DNA of 64,000 nucleotides, from contig JAUEDM010000003.1 in NCBI GenBank assembly GCA_033439685.1, positions 4,494,001 to 4,558,000 on the forward strand, read 5' to 3'. The translations under genes were made by a program, and so were the position numbers. This document shows positions 25,007 to 36,483 of the stretch, one piece after another. The first letter of the stretch is position 1. Each line of letters starts with the position of its first letter. Under the pieces are notes generated by a model that was given only the letters and a program-made list of their open reading frames with translations, made no database searches and was not told where the DNA came from. This DNA is from Apodospora peruviana (taxonomy: Eukaryota; Ascomycota; Sordariomycetes; Sordariales; Lasiosphaeriaceae).

Positions 25007-28000
25007 TCAGTCAATCATAACCACCTCTTTCCCGCCTTCCTGTATCACCTTATAACCCGCGACTGGGGATTTCTCCAGCTTAATCCTTTTCGGGCTTTTT
25101 AACGACGATGTTCGTTCCGCTTCCTGGCCGCTACGGCCGCTGCTGTTGTTATCCTGCCGTCTCTTCTTGGCCCCGGTGGACTCATAGTTCGTCGTCTCTG
25201 GATCTACCGGCTCCCCAGTAACAGGTTTAGCCCCTGGAATCATGGCCAGCAACAACAGAGTCGCTTCGCTTTCCCCGAAATATGACCGGATACCGGGCAC
25301 GAGATACACCATGTCCATCTTCAACTCGTTTCCCTGGGCGATTATCTTCTCCAGTACCTTCGCCAACAGCCTTTTGGCCGCGGGGGTCGGAATGGGTTTG
25401 CCGTAATTCGCGCGGCCTCTGCCGAATCTTTTCAGATAGAAGCTCAGAGGGACAAGCAGATCCTGCAACTGCAGCTTCTGGAGCGTGCTCTGGTCCTCTT
25501 GGCTACTATTACTTTTACCAACCATGAAAAAATCGGCAACCAGACTGAGAGGCTTTTCCAAGAACCAATGAGCGTAATCTCTCTGGAGGAAGATCAGGAC
25601 TACATATGTGAGCGGGAGTATCTTGAAGCTCCCGTACCCAATCCTGCACGTTGTCCTGTGTGCGCCTTTTCGAAGGAACATGGAGAGGATGGAGTTGTCT
25701 CTCCTGTAGAGTTTTACCATATCATCCCAGGACTTGTCCTCCCGTAGAAATTTAATCCAAATTGTGTTGCCCGAGTTGTTTCCGTCTCCCGAGTCAAGTC
25801 TCTCGTTGGGATCACAGCCGAGGTCCAAGAGACCCGAGATTATATTGGCGTGGCCCTCGTCCCAGGATCCTAGTTTCAGTATCTTTGTCAGAGGCGAGTT
25901 CCTATCGGTATGGAAGTGCTGGAGGTTTCGTCGTGCTTTGTGCAGCACGTATCGATGGACGCCTGCCTCCAGGAAGGTGTCTCGCATGTAAAAGCTCAAG
26001 GGTTTGTGGTCATCTGCTATTGGGTGGTTTTGGCTGCTGCGTACGGTGTGACTAGTAGTACTGGCACCACCACCAGCTTCGCCGTCCCGGTAGACCCTTT
26101 CAAGCATGTGCCGTACCGAGAGGACATTTTTGAGCGTGTTATCTTGATGAACCTCGGCGATGGTATCCAAAACCAGCAAACCCCCTTCTTCATCCTCCGC
26201 CAGCGCCTCGTTGGCATACCGCAGACACTCTTTCCACAGAGCTTTGGCATTTTCCACGTTTTCGAGCGAGCTCGGTGCCGCCAGAACACACCTAAACTGG
26301 AAAGCCAGGGCTTTCAGCAGCGACGTGTTTACGTCAAACCCACCCGGTCCACCCGTCTTTTCCTGTAGATAGTCGTGCATCGGCCCTGTGAGGAGGAAGT
26401 CATGGACAGTTCTGTGTAGAAACTCCACCCTGTTCTTCTTGAAGCCAAGCAGACCGCCGCACCGCGCGTTAATCCTCCTCCGACAGGGCTTTAGGAGGTT
26501 AGTGGGGAGATGTGCCAGCACGAGATCCGGCTCCCACGGTCGTTCCAATGCATAATTGTTGCAGCGTTCCTCGTACTCGGCCGCGTAGTACGTCATTAGG
26601 TGGAGTGGTTCTTTGGCAGTGATGGTCATCTGGAGGGTTCGCGACATGTACCGGTGGTAAATCGGCGCCACGAGGTCCAGCATGTGCTTGAAGAAGGGCT
26701 CGAGATCTGTCGGGATGACCTCAAGACGTGTCTGCAAGTCGTCGATGGTGTCGCCGTTGACGAGGCCGTCCCGCAGCGACTTGGTGACAAGGTACACCCA
26801 GAGAAAGACCCCTTGAGCTCGTTCTGTGATGTCGAAGATGAACCGGGCTGACTCTTCCTCGGTTACGCACGCGTGCTTCCAGCTGGGGTGTTCCTTGAGG
26901 CGGCTCTCGGTGTACTTGCGGATATCGTGGAACGTGAGATCGTGTACACACAGCTTAGTGGATTTGTCACCAGAGAAGGCATCCTCAAAGACGTTCCATG
27001 GCCGACTTGATACGCAGGATTTGATATTTGACGACTGGGACAGCTCGCCCAGGAGCTGACAGAGCTCGACGTGATCTCCATCGAACTCGTCTAGACCGTC
27101 GATGAAGAGGCAACATCGGACCGGCAGGGAGGGGTGGCGAGCGAGGGTCCGCAGAGCCTCGCAGAGTTCCTGGGTAGACCAATGTTTCCCGGACCGGGAC
27201 TCGGCAGAGGGCGGTGTCGTCTCTGTGTATCGCCATTGACTTGGGAATATCTCTGGGGCTTGTTCCGGACAGCTGCACATAATGTCGTACAGTAAGGCCC
27301 GTAGAAGCCCATTCAGGGACTTCTGCATCGGTGTTCCGGCACTCCAGAAATAGTGCGCCGCTAAGACGATTTTCTTTGTGCCAGCCCATCCTGCGAGAGC
27401 ATTCCGCGTCTGGCTGTGGCTGGCAATGAACTTGATCAGCGTCGACTTTCCCGCCCCGGCTTTTCCCGTAACCCAGAACGTCCCATTTCCATGTTTCAGC
27501 CAGGTCCCGAACCGGGAACGCATCTCTGCATTGCCTTCAGCAGCTGAAGTTGGGTTTGGCAAGATCCACCCAAATGTAGCCTCGTGCGCGGCAGGGATGT
27601 TCTCGTGGCGGTACGGCCGGGACTCAAAATTGAGCCTTTGGAGGAGGATTTGCTCTCGAGCCGCGGCTTTGAGGTCTTTTTCCACCAAGGTCAGATTAGA
27701 CAGGATTTCCTCTAGAGCGTCCACGTCCACGGGATAGCACGAGTCGCGCCTGTTGATGTGTCCTGGCGTCTGATTTCTCTTGGTGTCATGGCGGTCTTGA
27801 ATCTGCTCGTGAGGCATGAACTGAATCTTTTGCGAAACATCATTGAGTGACTTGGCAATCTCGTCAAGTTTCGCGGTGTGTTCAAGCTTCATGCGGTGGC
27901 TCTGGTCCCGTAGTCCTGAGAGGGCGAACGTTATGCAATCTTGTTTCTGCCTGTCCACTCCACATGTTAGTATCAATTACTCCAGGAATAGTGGCAAATC

Positions 28001-28503
28001 GGAGCAACGAACTCGAGAAGTGGGAAGAAGTGAAGAGAAATCAAGGCCTGGAACCGCTTCAGCCGCTCCTCCAGCCCAGCCAGCTTCTTCTCTTTGAATG
28101 CCATCTTTATGGCCATGCCGATGGATTTTATGCGGCGGCCAGAGGTACCCTCCTTAACACGCAGGCCGTCCACGACGCTCAAAAGCTGATCACATACAAT
28201 CCTGCTGTCCACAGCAATCGCTTTCAGTGCCACCGTATGGGCTTCAATCTCCCTGGAAACAGCTAGAGCTCTCGGAAGAGAGCCAGCACCATCAACGGTA
28301 TCCAGATCTGGGCCGCTTTCCAACGATTCAAGCTTGGTGGCGAATGTCTTGAGCGTCTTGTAAATCTTGTCGAGCTCAAGCGTGCTTTCCGTCGCGCCCT
28401 TGGCCGAGCCGGCTATCTCGGTGGCGGTGCCGACCAGCTTGAAGCCAAAATCGATGAACTGGACAACATTGCCTGCAAGCCCCAAGGCGGTCAACGGCTC
28501 CAT
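25007..28503 (-). CDS. NACHT-domain STAND (NLR-like) protein
   Basis: Exons 28503-28013 and 27950-25007 (GTTCGT donor; CTAAC branch and CAG acceptor; phase 2), 1144 aa with no breaks. The N-terminal helical domain (MEPLTALGLAGNVVQFIDFG, continuing to about residue 250) is of the type fused to fungal NACHT proteins. The NACHT core has Walker A GKAGAGKST (from residue 326), Walker B CCLFIDGLDEFDGD (about 444-457) and sensor-like SCVSSRPWNVF. A DUF7791-like helical region follows (AQGVFLWVYLVTKSLRDGL, VEFLHRTVHDFLL). The remaining 450 residues lack visible ankyrin/WD/TPR repeats and end in a basic, likely disordered tail (KKRRQ, SPKRIKLEK) that could act as a nuclear signal. Fungal NLR-like proteins act in heterokaryon incompatibility and other recognition responses. 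The ligand is unknown. Confidence 0.9.
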
Positions 28504-28718
28504 GGTGAATCGGTGAATCTAATAGAGTCCCTTCATGCAGAACGGGAGAATTGACAATTGAGAATGGAGACCGGAAGAGATCAATCAATCGCGTCAGCTT
28601 GCTCGACGATTCGGCCCGCAAGTTATATGTATGAAGATAAAAATGCGCCCTGTTCAGCACAGCCCAATTCGATGCATGGTTGTACAGTGGCCCATTCGGC
28701 AGACCGCATGTCTTCGCC

Positions 28719-28903
28719 CACACACACCAAATCGAAACAGGGGAAGGGAGAGGCCTGTGCCACTCAATTTCTCAAGACAAGGGTACACATACGTGTATGT
28801 GCACCTTACATGTATGTGCACCTTACATGTATGTGCACACACACACCAAATCGAAACAGGGGAAGGGAGAGGCCTGTGCCACTCAATTTCTCAAGACAAG
28901 GGT
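28719..28903. repeat. Perfect 66-bp direct repeat, two copies
   Basis: Positions 28719-28784 and 28838-28903 are identical over 66 bp (starts CACACACACCAAATCG, ends AGACAAGGGT), offset 119 bp. The second copy is enclosed by the inverted repeat listed next. Confidence 0.95.
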
Positions 28904-28945
28904 GCACATACATGTAAGGTGCACATACATGTAAGGTGCACATAC
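28795..28945. repeat. 42-bp perfect inverted repeat built of a 17-bp unit
   Basis: Arm 28795-28836 is the exact reverse complement of 28904-28945. The arms are themselves tandem copies of a 17-bp unit (TGCACATACATGTAAGG). The 67-nt loop holds the second copy of the 66-bp direct repeat. It could extrude as a long hairpin. Confidence 0.95.
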
Positions 28946-30183
28946 ATGTAAGGATTTATGTACGTCGTACGGATTACAGTAGGCACCAGACTTTGCATGA
29001 ATAATCTCCATTTCGCCTTTGGGCTGTGCAGAAGCAAGGTACACCGTACGCCCACAACCCCCGATTCAGAGTTGCCCGCTTCCGGACAATATTACTTGCG
29101 GCGCCGATGAGCAGCTCGAAGATCCTAGCGCAGTTTCGGTCATCAACACCATTGTTCAAGAATTTCGAGACAAGACAAATATTTCCCCTGTTTGTGGTGG
29201 GCAGTGACTCTTTGGCAACTGGTCACCTTCCCGAGATTTTCAAGTTCAAGCCCCTAGTTGAGCAAGAACTGCCTGCTGCGGAGACTGCGCCTGCCTGACT
29301 AAAGGGTATCCCGGGGCAAGAGAGACAAGACATGACGTCAACCTGGGTGCTGCTGGAAGCCTCATCCGGACGTCCCAGGGCCTTTCCATCGCTCCTGCTC
29401 TCCCCACGCCGTCATCATCGCTTACACTGGGTAAGGCAACAGCAAGCCTGTCAGCGATCCACAGTACCATCACAGTTTACTTATATACGGGCAGGCTTCA
29501 TTCTGGGATATTATCGTCACTTCCTTGCCTCAAGCCAGCAATCACCCTCTTACATCAAACCATACCCGCTCGCACTCGAGTGGCTCCGAGGCCCCGAGTG
29601 CCACGGGTGGTGCTCTGTCCGTACCCGACGGCGCCATTGCTCGCCGGGCAGGACAAGTCAGCTCGCAACGGGTCTAGATTCTATCATTATACAATAGCGA
29701 AGCCATATCCCATCATTACCCTACTTTCTTGTCCTTCAGAGTAACCGTGATGCAGCACCGCCATCGACTTCCCCATCGTGGTCGTCTTCATGATCGCCAC
29801 GCAGGGCATCCATCACGCTTGGCGCGATCGACTAGGTTGGTGATTATCATCCTGTTGTCGACGCTCGCATCCATTGGCAGCTGGTGAGGTTTTGACGAGA
29901 CTGGATATTCCAAGACTAGAAAAAATGCAGGAGGGCGGCCACAACATGTACCACCTAAGCGCGCAACTCCGCGACGGATTCATGTGGTCCACAGGGGTCC
30001 AGACTCGTGGATGCCGCCGGACATCGGTCTGGACTGGCGTCATCAGGGTTGGAAGCACCAGGAAGCAACGTGTTGACACATCACGCAAATCTTATTCCAA
30101 TGTGGCGGCTAGGCTTTCAATTAGGTTCGATCGATCATTGATTCCAGGACCTACTAGCAAAGTCAAATCGAACCGAATTGGGG

Positions 30184-30190
30184 TATATAA
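30184..30190 (+). promoter_or_regulatory. TATA-box candidate
   Basis: TATATAA within GGGTATATAAACC, followed by a CT-rich leader and an ATG at 30259 in good context (ACAATGGCC). This is the arrangement of a highly expressed fungal promoter. Confidence 0.45.
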
Positions 30191-30258
30191 ACCTCTCATG
30201 TTCCACTTCATTTTCAAGAAACCTCTCACCCAAATTGTACTCTTCAACGCATTCACAA

Positions 30259-30630
30259 TGGCCACCAACACACAAGTTCAAGCCAAAGCTGCCAACCGCG
30301 CCGGTTCGCAACACGCACGACTACCATATCGGCATACATCTAGTTGCTAACCCCTAAAAATCGGCTGCTGAATCGAGCGACTACTGGGAAATGGTTTTCA
30401 GCTTCGATTGCCACGACCTGTGGCAGGTGATGCGTCAAGGGCTGCTTTGGACAACATCCAATACTATTCCCGAAACCGGTTTCTACGAGTTGCCGAAACT
30501 CACCTCCCAAAACCGCTACGCCTTCAAGCGTACATGGGAGCTTCGTGAGCTGCCAGACAAGCCCAGAGACCAGTGCCGCGCAGGTGGCAACGGTCACCCT
30601 ATCTATACGGCTCCAAGTGCGAGCAACTAG
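30259..30630 (+). CDS. Unrecognised small gene or gene remnant behind a TATA promoter
   Basis: The ATG at 30259 opens 30 codons (MATNTQVQAKAANRAG...) to a stop at 30349. A branch-like GCTAAC at 30346 and an AG at 30381 could splice into the frame DYWEMVFSFDCHDLWQV...LRELPDKPRDQC, which ends at 30630. The donor is unclear. No family is recognised. The conserved-looking promoter and the amino-acid composition argue for a real or recently lost gene. Boundaries are tentative. Confidence 0.25.
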
Positions 30631-32005
30631 GCACTGTCCGGCTGGATACGTGTATCGAGGAAACATTCTCCGCTGTTACGCGCAAGGGAAAGATGGCCGT
30701 ACCGCGTTCAATTACTCGTCGTTGCCCGATCACGTCAATGTCAACTGTTGGCGGGACGACCTACATCCCCTGAACGGGTCATGGTGAATTTGGCCGATGG
30801 AGGATCATGCAGGTTTGCCCAGCTACCACGAGTCAACGACCGATGGAGGGTGTGCAACGAAGCCCGAATCAACATCAGTCAATCTATCTAGACACCACGT
30901 CGTCGTCGTCTCCGGCCTTTTCAATGCTGGCTGACGGTCGTCATGTAGTGTCACACTAAAGCAGAAGGAATCCTTAAGCCCCGCAGGGTCCTAACTAGGT
31001 ATCTACCAGGTAGTCTATATGCCACCTCGTGACATATAGGGAGTACCATAAAGGGTTGGAGTGATGGGGGAGAAGTGCAACTATTGAGACCCTAACCCTT
31101 GTGATAGGTGGTGCGTAGCAAACTGGGTGGGGGTGAGCGTAAAGTTGCTCTTTCGATAAGGAAGGGATTGGGTGGGCATTAGGGGAAAGCGCAGAGGAAG
31201 CATCCCACAGAAATTTAGCAGGTGAGGACAAATCTTGGCGCTTCTTCTGTTAAGGTCAGACCTGAAATGAAACACAAGCCGCCGAGCGAGAGCTGACCTC
31301 TTCCGTCAAGCGCTTGGCATCGGTGGCACCCCATGCACATCAACATCATGTGAAAGCAGCTTTTCTCTTGCACTTCGAACTCGTCAATTGCCAAATCTCT
31401 TTCGTCTCATATGTCTTTCTTAATCGGAGATACAAGGTCAAGGGCCTCCATCAGAAACTGTCATATGATATGAAATCCGCCAATACTTATGGGATTCTGC
31501 CTCGCAGTCTGTCAACACCCAGGGCGAACAAATGTCAGACAGGGGGGGTTGCGGCTGCCTGCCAGGCTCGACACTGCCACCACCAACACACATCCCCGCA
31601 AAAATCGTCCTCATGAGTCACTTTCGGGGTCGTGGGAACGGATGGACCAATCCCACGTCATCCCAACACACCGGAATAGAAGCACTCGATTGAATCCATT
31701 CCAAACAGGGCTCGCCGTGCCTGGAGGCTCCCCCATGACTCTGACCTCGACCGGCCCTTGGCCAATCAGGCCCCGACGGGGATGACGGGGAAATCCAGCC
31801 ATCTTATGGAGAATAAAGGGCATCGAGTCTTCTCGCATCTTCAATTCTGTTCCGTGTCAATTCTTTTTGACTGTGAATGCAGTAGCAGCTGTGCTTTTCG
31901 TCACACAGAAGGGCGTGCGCAAAACCCTGATTGAGACTCTTTTGTTCTACACGTCGTCAATATTGACCCCCCCCCCTGAAGTGACTGGGAACCTGACACC
32001 TTTTA

Positions 32006-32026
32006 CCCCCCCCCCCCCCCCCCCCC
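32006..32026. repeat. Poly-C tract (21 nt)
   Basis: Uninterrupted C run just upstream of the TATA box of the acidic UIM/AIM gene, with a second run of about 10 C near 31967-31976. Confidence 0.9.
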
Positions 32027-32050
32027 GACCCCCACACATAGTCCCGCTTG

Positions 32051-32058
32051 TATAAATA
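32051..32058 (+). promoter_or_regulatory. TATA-box candidate of the acidic UIM/AIM gene
   Basis: TATAAATA 32 nt before the ATG at 32083, so the 5' UTR would be very short. Confidence 0.4.
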
Positions 32059-32082
32059 CCTACCCTCTTCGAAAAGCCCATC

Positions 32083-33354
32083 ATGGAGCTCACCGGCTGC
32101 GATCTATCCGACTCGGACCCTCTGTTATCCAAACACCACCGGTACCTCCCGGGTCCTGCCCGGACCGAGGGCGCCAACCCCCGCGGTAAATACCCGCGCC
32201 GGCCGCTGGCCTGGAGACACAACAAGCTCAGCAGCGCACAATATGAGGGCGAAGCCGCCCTGCACGGCTCCCACGGCCCCCTGAACGGCGCCGTCCACGA
32301 CCACACCGTCCCGAAACACTTCCTGAACCTCACCCGCCCCGCCGCCGGCGCACACTACCGCGAGTATAAATACCAGTGCTCCTGCTGCGTGGCCTGGGAC
32401 CGCCTGAGGTCCCGGAGGGCAGCACAATCTCGATATGCGGGTGCTGTAGACGAGGGCCGGGCGCTGGCTCGGTCCTCGCTCGTACTTCCTGGCAACAGCA
32501 GGCCTCAAAGTCCGCCGCCTTCGCTGGGCAGACAGGACGCCTTCTGCGACGCGCGCACGGCGAAGAAGCGCAGTTTTATGAGCATGTCGTTCACTTCGGG
32601 GTATGGCGGTGATGTGTTGGAAGAGAAAGAAGAGGCTGCCGATGCTGATGTGGAGGAGCTGTATCGACTGGGTCTGTTGTATGACGACGAGCATGAGCGC
32701 GGCTCGGGCTTCACTTTTGATGTGCTGGCGCCTCGCAACAACGAGCCACAGTACCGGGTGACGGTTCGGCCCGCCAAGCGCGGCCGGAGGAATCACCATG
32801 TGACCACCACGAGGGAACAGGAGGAAGAGATGGATCTGCAGCTCGCGCTCAATCTTTCCATGTCGGTGTTTGGGGATGACGAGGCTTTGGCCGCGTTCCT
32901 GATTTCGCCGGATGATGATGAGAGGGGTGCCATTGAGGATGACAATACGGATGAGGGAAGGAGAAAGGAGGCTGAGGTTGAAGTTTCTCGGCTTCCGTTG
33001 AAGGTGATTTACGAGGTGGAAGGCGACGACGATGACGACTACTCACAGGAGGAGCCGCTTCCGGCAATGGCGGAGGCGGACGGAGGCGACACATGGGCAT
33101 TCCTTAATAAGATGAACGAGTTCATCGACGACATTTACGACGACGACAGCAATTTTGATCATAATACTGTTTCTATTCATTCTGATGACTGGGGTAACGC
33201 CGACGGCGGCGAGGGTGGAGCCGCGAAGGTGGCAACAACAATATCCACGACACGATCGATGTCCGATTTCGGCACCGACAAGGAAGACGAGGATGATGCA
33301 TGGGTGGTACTCTCTTCAGATCATTCAGACCATGAAGATGGGGTGAAAGGATAG
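32083..33354 (+). CDS. Acidic protein with UIM-type motif and two Atg8-interacting-type motifs
   Basis: Single exon, 423 aa, no known family recognised. Residues 1-160 are basic and polar, with a Cys-containing patch (YQCSCCVAWDRL). Residues 246-262 read EQEEEMDLQLALNLSMS. This fits a ubiquitin-interacting motif: acidic lead, then Leu-x-Leu-Ala-Leu-x-Leu-Ser with the conserved Ala and Ser. The last third is strongly acidic. Two W-x-x-L sequences preceded by acidic residues, DTWAFL (338-341) and DDAWVVL (407-410), fit Atg8-family-interacting motifs. A protein joining a UIM to AIMs could link ubiquitinated cargo to autophagy. That role is inference from motifs only. The upstream TATA box supports the start. 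Confidence 0.65.
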   Translation: MELTGCDLSDSDPLLSKHHRYLPGPARTEGANPRGKYPRRPLAWRHNKLSSAQYEGEAALHGSHGPLNGAVHDHTVPKHFLNLTRPAAGAHYREYKYQCSCCVAWDRLRSRRAAQSRYAGAVDEGRALARSSLVLPGNSRPQSPPPSLGRQDAFCDARTAKKRSFMSMSFTSGYGGDVLEEKEEAADADVEELYRLGLLYDDEHERGSGFTFDVLAPRNNEPQYRVTVRPAKRGRRNHHVTTTREQEEEMDLQLALNLSMSVFGDDEALAAFLISPDDDERGAIEDDNTDEGRRKEAEVEVSRLPLKVIYEVEGDDDDDYSQEEPLPAMAEADGGDTWAFLNKMNEFIDDIYDDDSNFDHNTVSIHSDDWGNADGGEGGAAKVATTISTTRSMSDFGTDKEDEDDAWVVLSSDHSDHEDGVKG

Positions 33355-35523
33355 AAATGACGCCCAAACGACAGGATACCCCTGGCTTGTAACAGGTCCG
33401 CCGATATATGAGAATTTCCTTCTCGAATTACCTACAGGAAAACATCTCGACAAGATTTCAGCAGCTGCGCGCTTGCGATTCGGACTGGCCCCCCTCTTCT
33501 TCTTGGTTGTTGGGGCTTTTCTTTTCTGTCTTTTTCATCTTGTTTTTGATGATGTGAGATACAAGAGGCTTGTACAACATTCATGGGGATTGTCCTTAGG
33601 TTCTGGATCTTCGGGTGACTTCATGACCATCTGTGTGCTCGTGGTTGGGACAAATTGTAGGCCTGATCGCTTGAGCTCGGGTGGTCTTGTTCTTTGTCCG
33701 GCGGAGTCGGTGGTGCGGTGGAGAAGACGGGTCGGATCATGTACTAGAGATGTGTACAGTTTCTGTACGATGGTCGAAAACGTTGGTTTTGGGTACAATA
33801 TTGTTGTTGTCATCAGCGCGGCTGCGTTGCTGGCGGGTTTGCTTTTCTTTTTATTTTTGCATCTTTCTTCTCCCCGGGGAGCATTCAATTGGATTCTTAT
33901 TTCTTGACGACTCTATAGCGCTTTTTGTCTTCTTAATAATAACACAGGCCTCTTCTACAGTTCACCTTATTACCAACTTTGTGCTTACCAGGTATATTTC
34001 CGTGAACGATATCCCAAGAAGCGGGCGTACCCGTTTGGCTTTTATTAAGCACATAAACACGTAAAAATTCTGCACTTTACAATTAATACACGGAACTCTT
34101 TGCGGCATTTTAAGAACAATCCCTTAACCCTAGAGAAGATTGCACACCAAACCATCGGGCAACCACCTAGGTTTCAATTGACATTCTTAAACGATAACAA
34201 TCGCTTGCCAGCCTTGCTCCATCCACGCCATTATTATGGCAACGAGGCTAGTTCATTCCTTAAGTGTTCCAATTGTCTGAGAACTCGCACTTTTTGGCGC
34301 CACAATCCGAACTCTTCCGTGCTCCTTCCAATTCGGCGTCCTTCGGCCAATTGTCGGTTCTCGTATTAGAGTACACCTCACTAGAGGAGGTCTTCAAAAT
34401 CTACACGCACCTTGTGCCAGCAGACTGTTAGCTGAAAGTGCTAGGCAGGCAAGGCCTATCATTGACGTAGGCTATTGTAGAAAGGGACATACATGGTTGT
34501 CAGTTATGATTCTAGAAGGGTATATCTAACGGTGTGCGTGAGCTATGTTAAGAAGGATCGGGGGTTCTAAAACGCGTACGTTAGGTAGCTAGATCGAGCC
34601 TGCCTGCCTCATAGTGTGGGCCTTATTAGAGACTAACCCGGCAACACAGGAAGAGCAATGAAGAAGGGCCGTGGTGGAATTGGAGAGTGGTGAGGAGAGA
34701 AAGCTAACTGAGCAAGGAGAGACGAGACATTTCTTAAATGTACAAAGGGGTGGGGGGAGATGGAATACAGCTCTTGCCACCTCCTTTGACTGTCCTTCCA
34801 CTCAATCTGGCAAATAGATCCGAAAACCTGCCGCCTCGACCGAATGTAGGGCTTTGCTGCAATATGCTAGTGAATAGATTGTCATCCATTTGCGGGTGTC
34901 ACCCCAAGAATCTGGATGGTTGGGTTACACGGGCGACGTGCTATCAGTTCAGTGGCAGACGACAGAAGCCTTGGGAAACAATTGGTCAGGGGCTATCATC
35001 GGGACGAGGCTTCATTAACCCGAGCTGCTTCCTAAAGACAGTCCTTTTGTCGCACGTCCGTCTAGCGCAAGTGTTCTGCTGGCAAGTCAAGTCCATGGAT
35101 GGGTAGGTAAGGTAGTCGTCCGCGCACGGAGGTGTGGGCCCCGAGGTGCAAGAAGAGTATCTGCCGATGGTTTTATATGCTCAGCTGCAGGTTTCTGGAA
35201 ACTAAATAGTTCTCCAAAAACCCGAGCGTAGGATGGCGGTCATTTCAGGTATCGTCGTGACCTGCGGAAAGCAAAACATCCAGCTCTGTATATGTAACAG
35301 GGGGCCAGAGACTGTCGAGTGAGCTATAGCAGTGAGATACAAATCTGGTCGTTATATATCCTCCGAAGTGTAATTAGTATTTTTATACGTTAATAGTAAT
35401 TAGAATGCCTACAAGAGAGCATCTAGGTGTTTGGAAAAGCTATCTGTTGCAGTATTTATATTTCAATTAAGCCCAGATTATAGCTACGGTATTCTTCGCA
35501 TTCTTTATACATTAATTGCTTAT
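33355..35523. other. Intergenic region
   Basis: 2.2 kb, becoming AT-rich at its right end. An ORF at 33473-33907 has two hydrophobic stretches but no ATG and no family. Nothing is supported. Confidence 0.4.
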
Positions 35524-36483
35524 TTACTTCAACGCCGCTTGCAGACTCCAAATAGCAATCTTATATGCCTCTTCCCTTCTCCCCCATTGAATCGTGCCCC
35601 GTTCGCAGCCCTTGTCGAATCCATGCGGCACGATTTCCAAGTCCCGCACGACCACGGTTCTTGTTGTTTTCCCAACGCCGCCGTTGTCTTGGCCATACCT
35701 GCCGTCTCGTACTCGTTCAGCCAGCTCCAGTGCCTCGGGCGACATGACATCCCCGTCGCACGTCAGCATGACCACGTGCCCGGGAAATAGGTTTTCATCG
35801 GCATTTGGACGGCGATATGGCTGGATCGGCTTGCATTCCCTTGTCGGGACCGTAGCAGTCGTGAAAGAAATCCAGCATCCAGGTCGGGTGCGGCCTGGTA
35901 GGGTGTGGTATCGACCTCCTCTTCACGTCTGACGGTATGCTGAGGTCTGTCTCCGGGTAGAATGCCACCGCGGGCTTTATTTCCATCCCGACTTGTCCAG
36001 GGAACATGATGTGATTTTGGAAGAGCCCACCGCCGCCCAGTGCAACACGTCCTCGACATCCTGCAGCGCACATGGGAAGGGGTTTTCCGGACCCTTGCGA
36101 TAGTCGGCGTCGAGAACAAACATGCCACAATCGCGGGCGACTCGTTTCAGGAACAGTGCATCGCTGCCGAGAAGGGGAAACACCCAGCCGCTACCGTGCC
36201 AATTGATGAGAATGGGTCTTCTAGTTGCAGGTAACGATGATGATAGGGATAGTGATGTTGGATAATATAGGACGACGTCGATATAATGTGTTGGGCATTC
36301 CGGGTCGCCGCCAGCTGGGATACGGACGGGTTGGCTGGCGATGGGGATCTCGTCAGCGAGGAGCTGGTCACGCTTCAGTGCTTTGCGGCTCGTGACTTTG
36401 ATAAAAAACCTGAGGGCTATCGCAATGAGCTTCAGTCGAAGGCATGTGACGATGGCACGAGCCCCCCGCGATGTCGCCATCAT
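35524..36483 (-). pseudogene. Alpha/beta-hydrolase (HSL/esterase type), pseudogene
   Basis: From ATG 36483 the frame gives a membrane-like N-terminus and the oxyanion-hole block PILINWHGSGWVFPLLGSDALF, then LDADYRKGPENPFPCALQDVEDVLHWA, all typical of the hormone-sensitive-lipase/esterase class. At about 36010-36030 the sequence jumps to PAVAFYPETDLSIPSD in another frame. The GxSxG nucleophile elbow, which should lie between, is missing. Near 35805 one extra A (CCAAATGCC) shifts the frame again. The last part (VVMLTCDGDVMSPEALELAE, then IVPHGFDKG) keeps the catalytic Asp and His regions and ends at 35524. Without the nucleophile Ser it cannot be an active hydrolase. Confidence 0.8.

Larger units (their letters stand above)
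28504..32082. other. Long intergenic region
   Basis: 3.6 kb containing the 66-bp duplication/inverted repeat (28719-28945), the TATA-led short ORF at 30259 and poly-C tracts near 31970 and 32006-32026. No other coding sequence is supported. Confidence 0.5.

Noticed and set aside
28719..28945. Possible CRISPR-like array
   Set aside because: Only two long direct copies plus palindromic arms, no unique spacers, and the host is a fungus.
32125..32799. 224-aa minus-strand ORF
   Set aside because: Lies opposite the TATA-led acidic UIM/AIM gene and has low-complexity composition.
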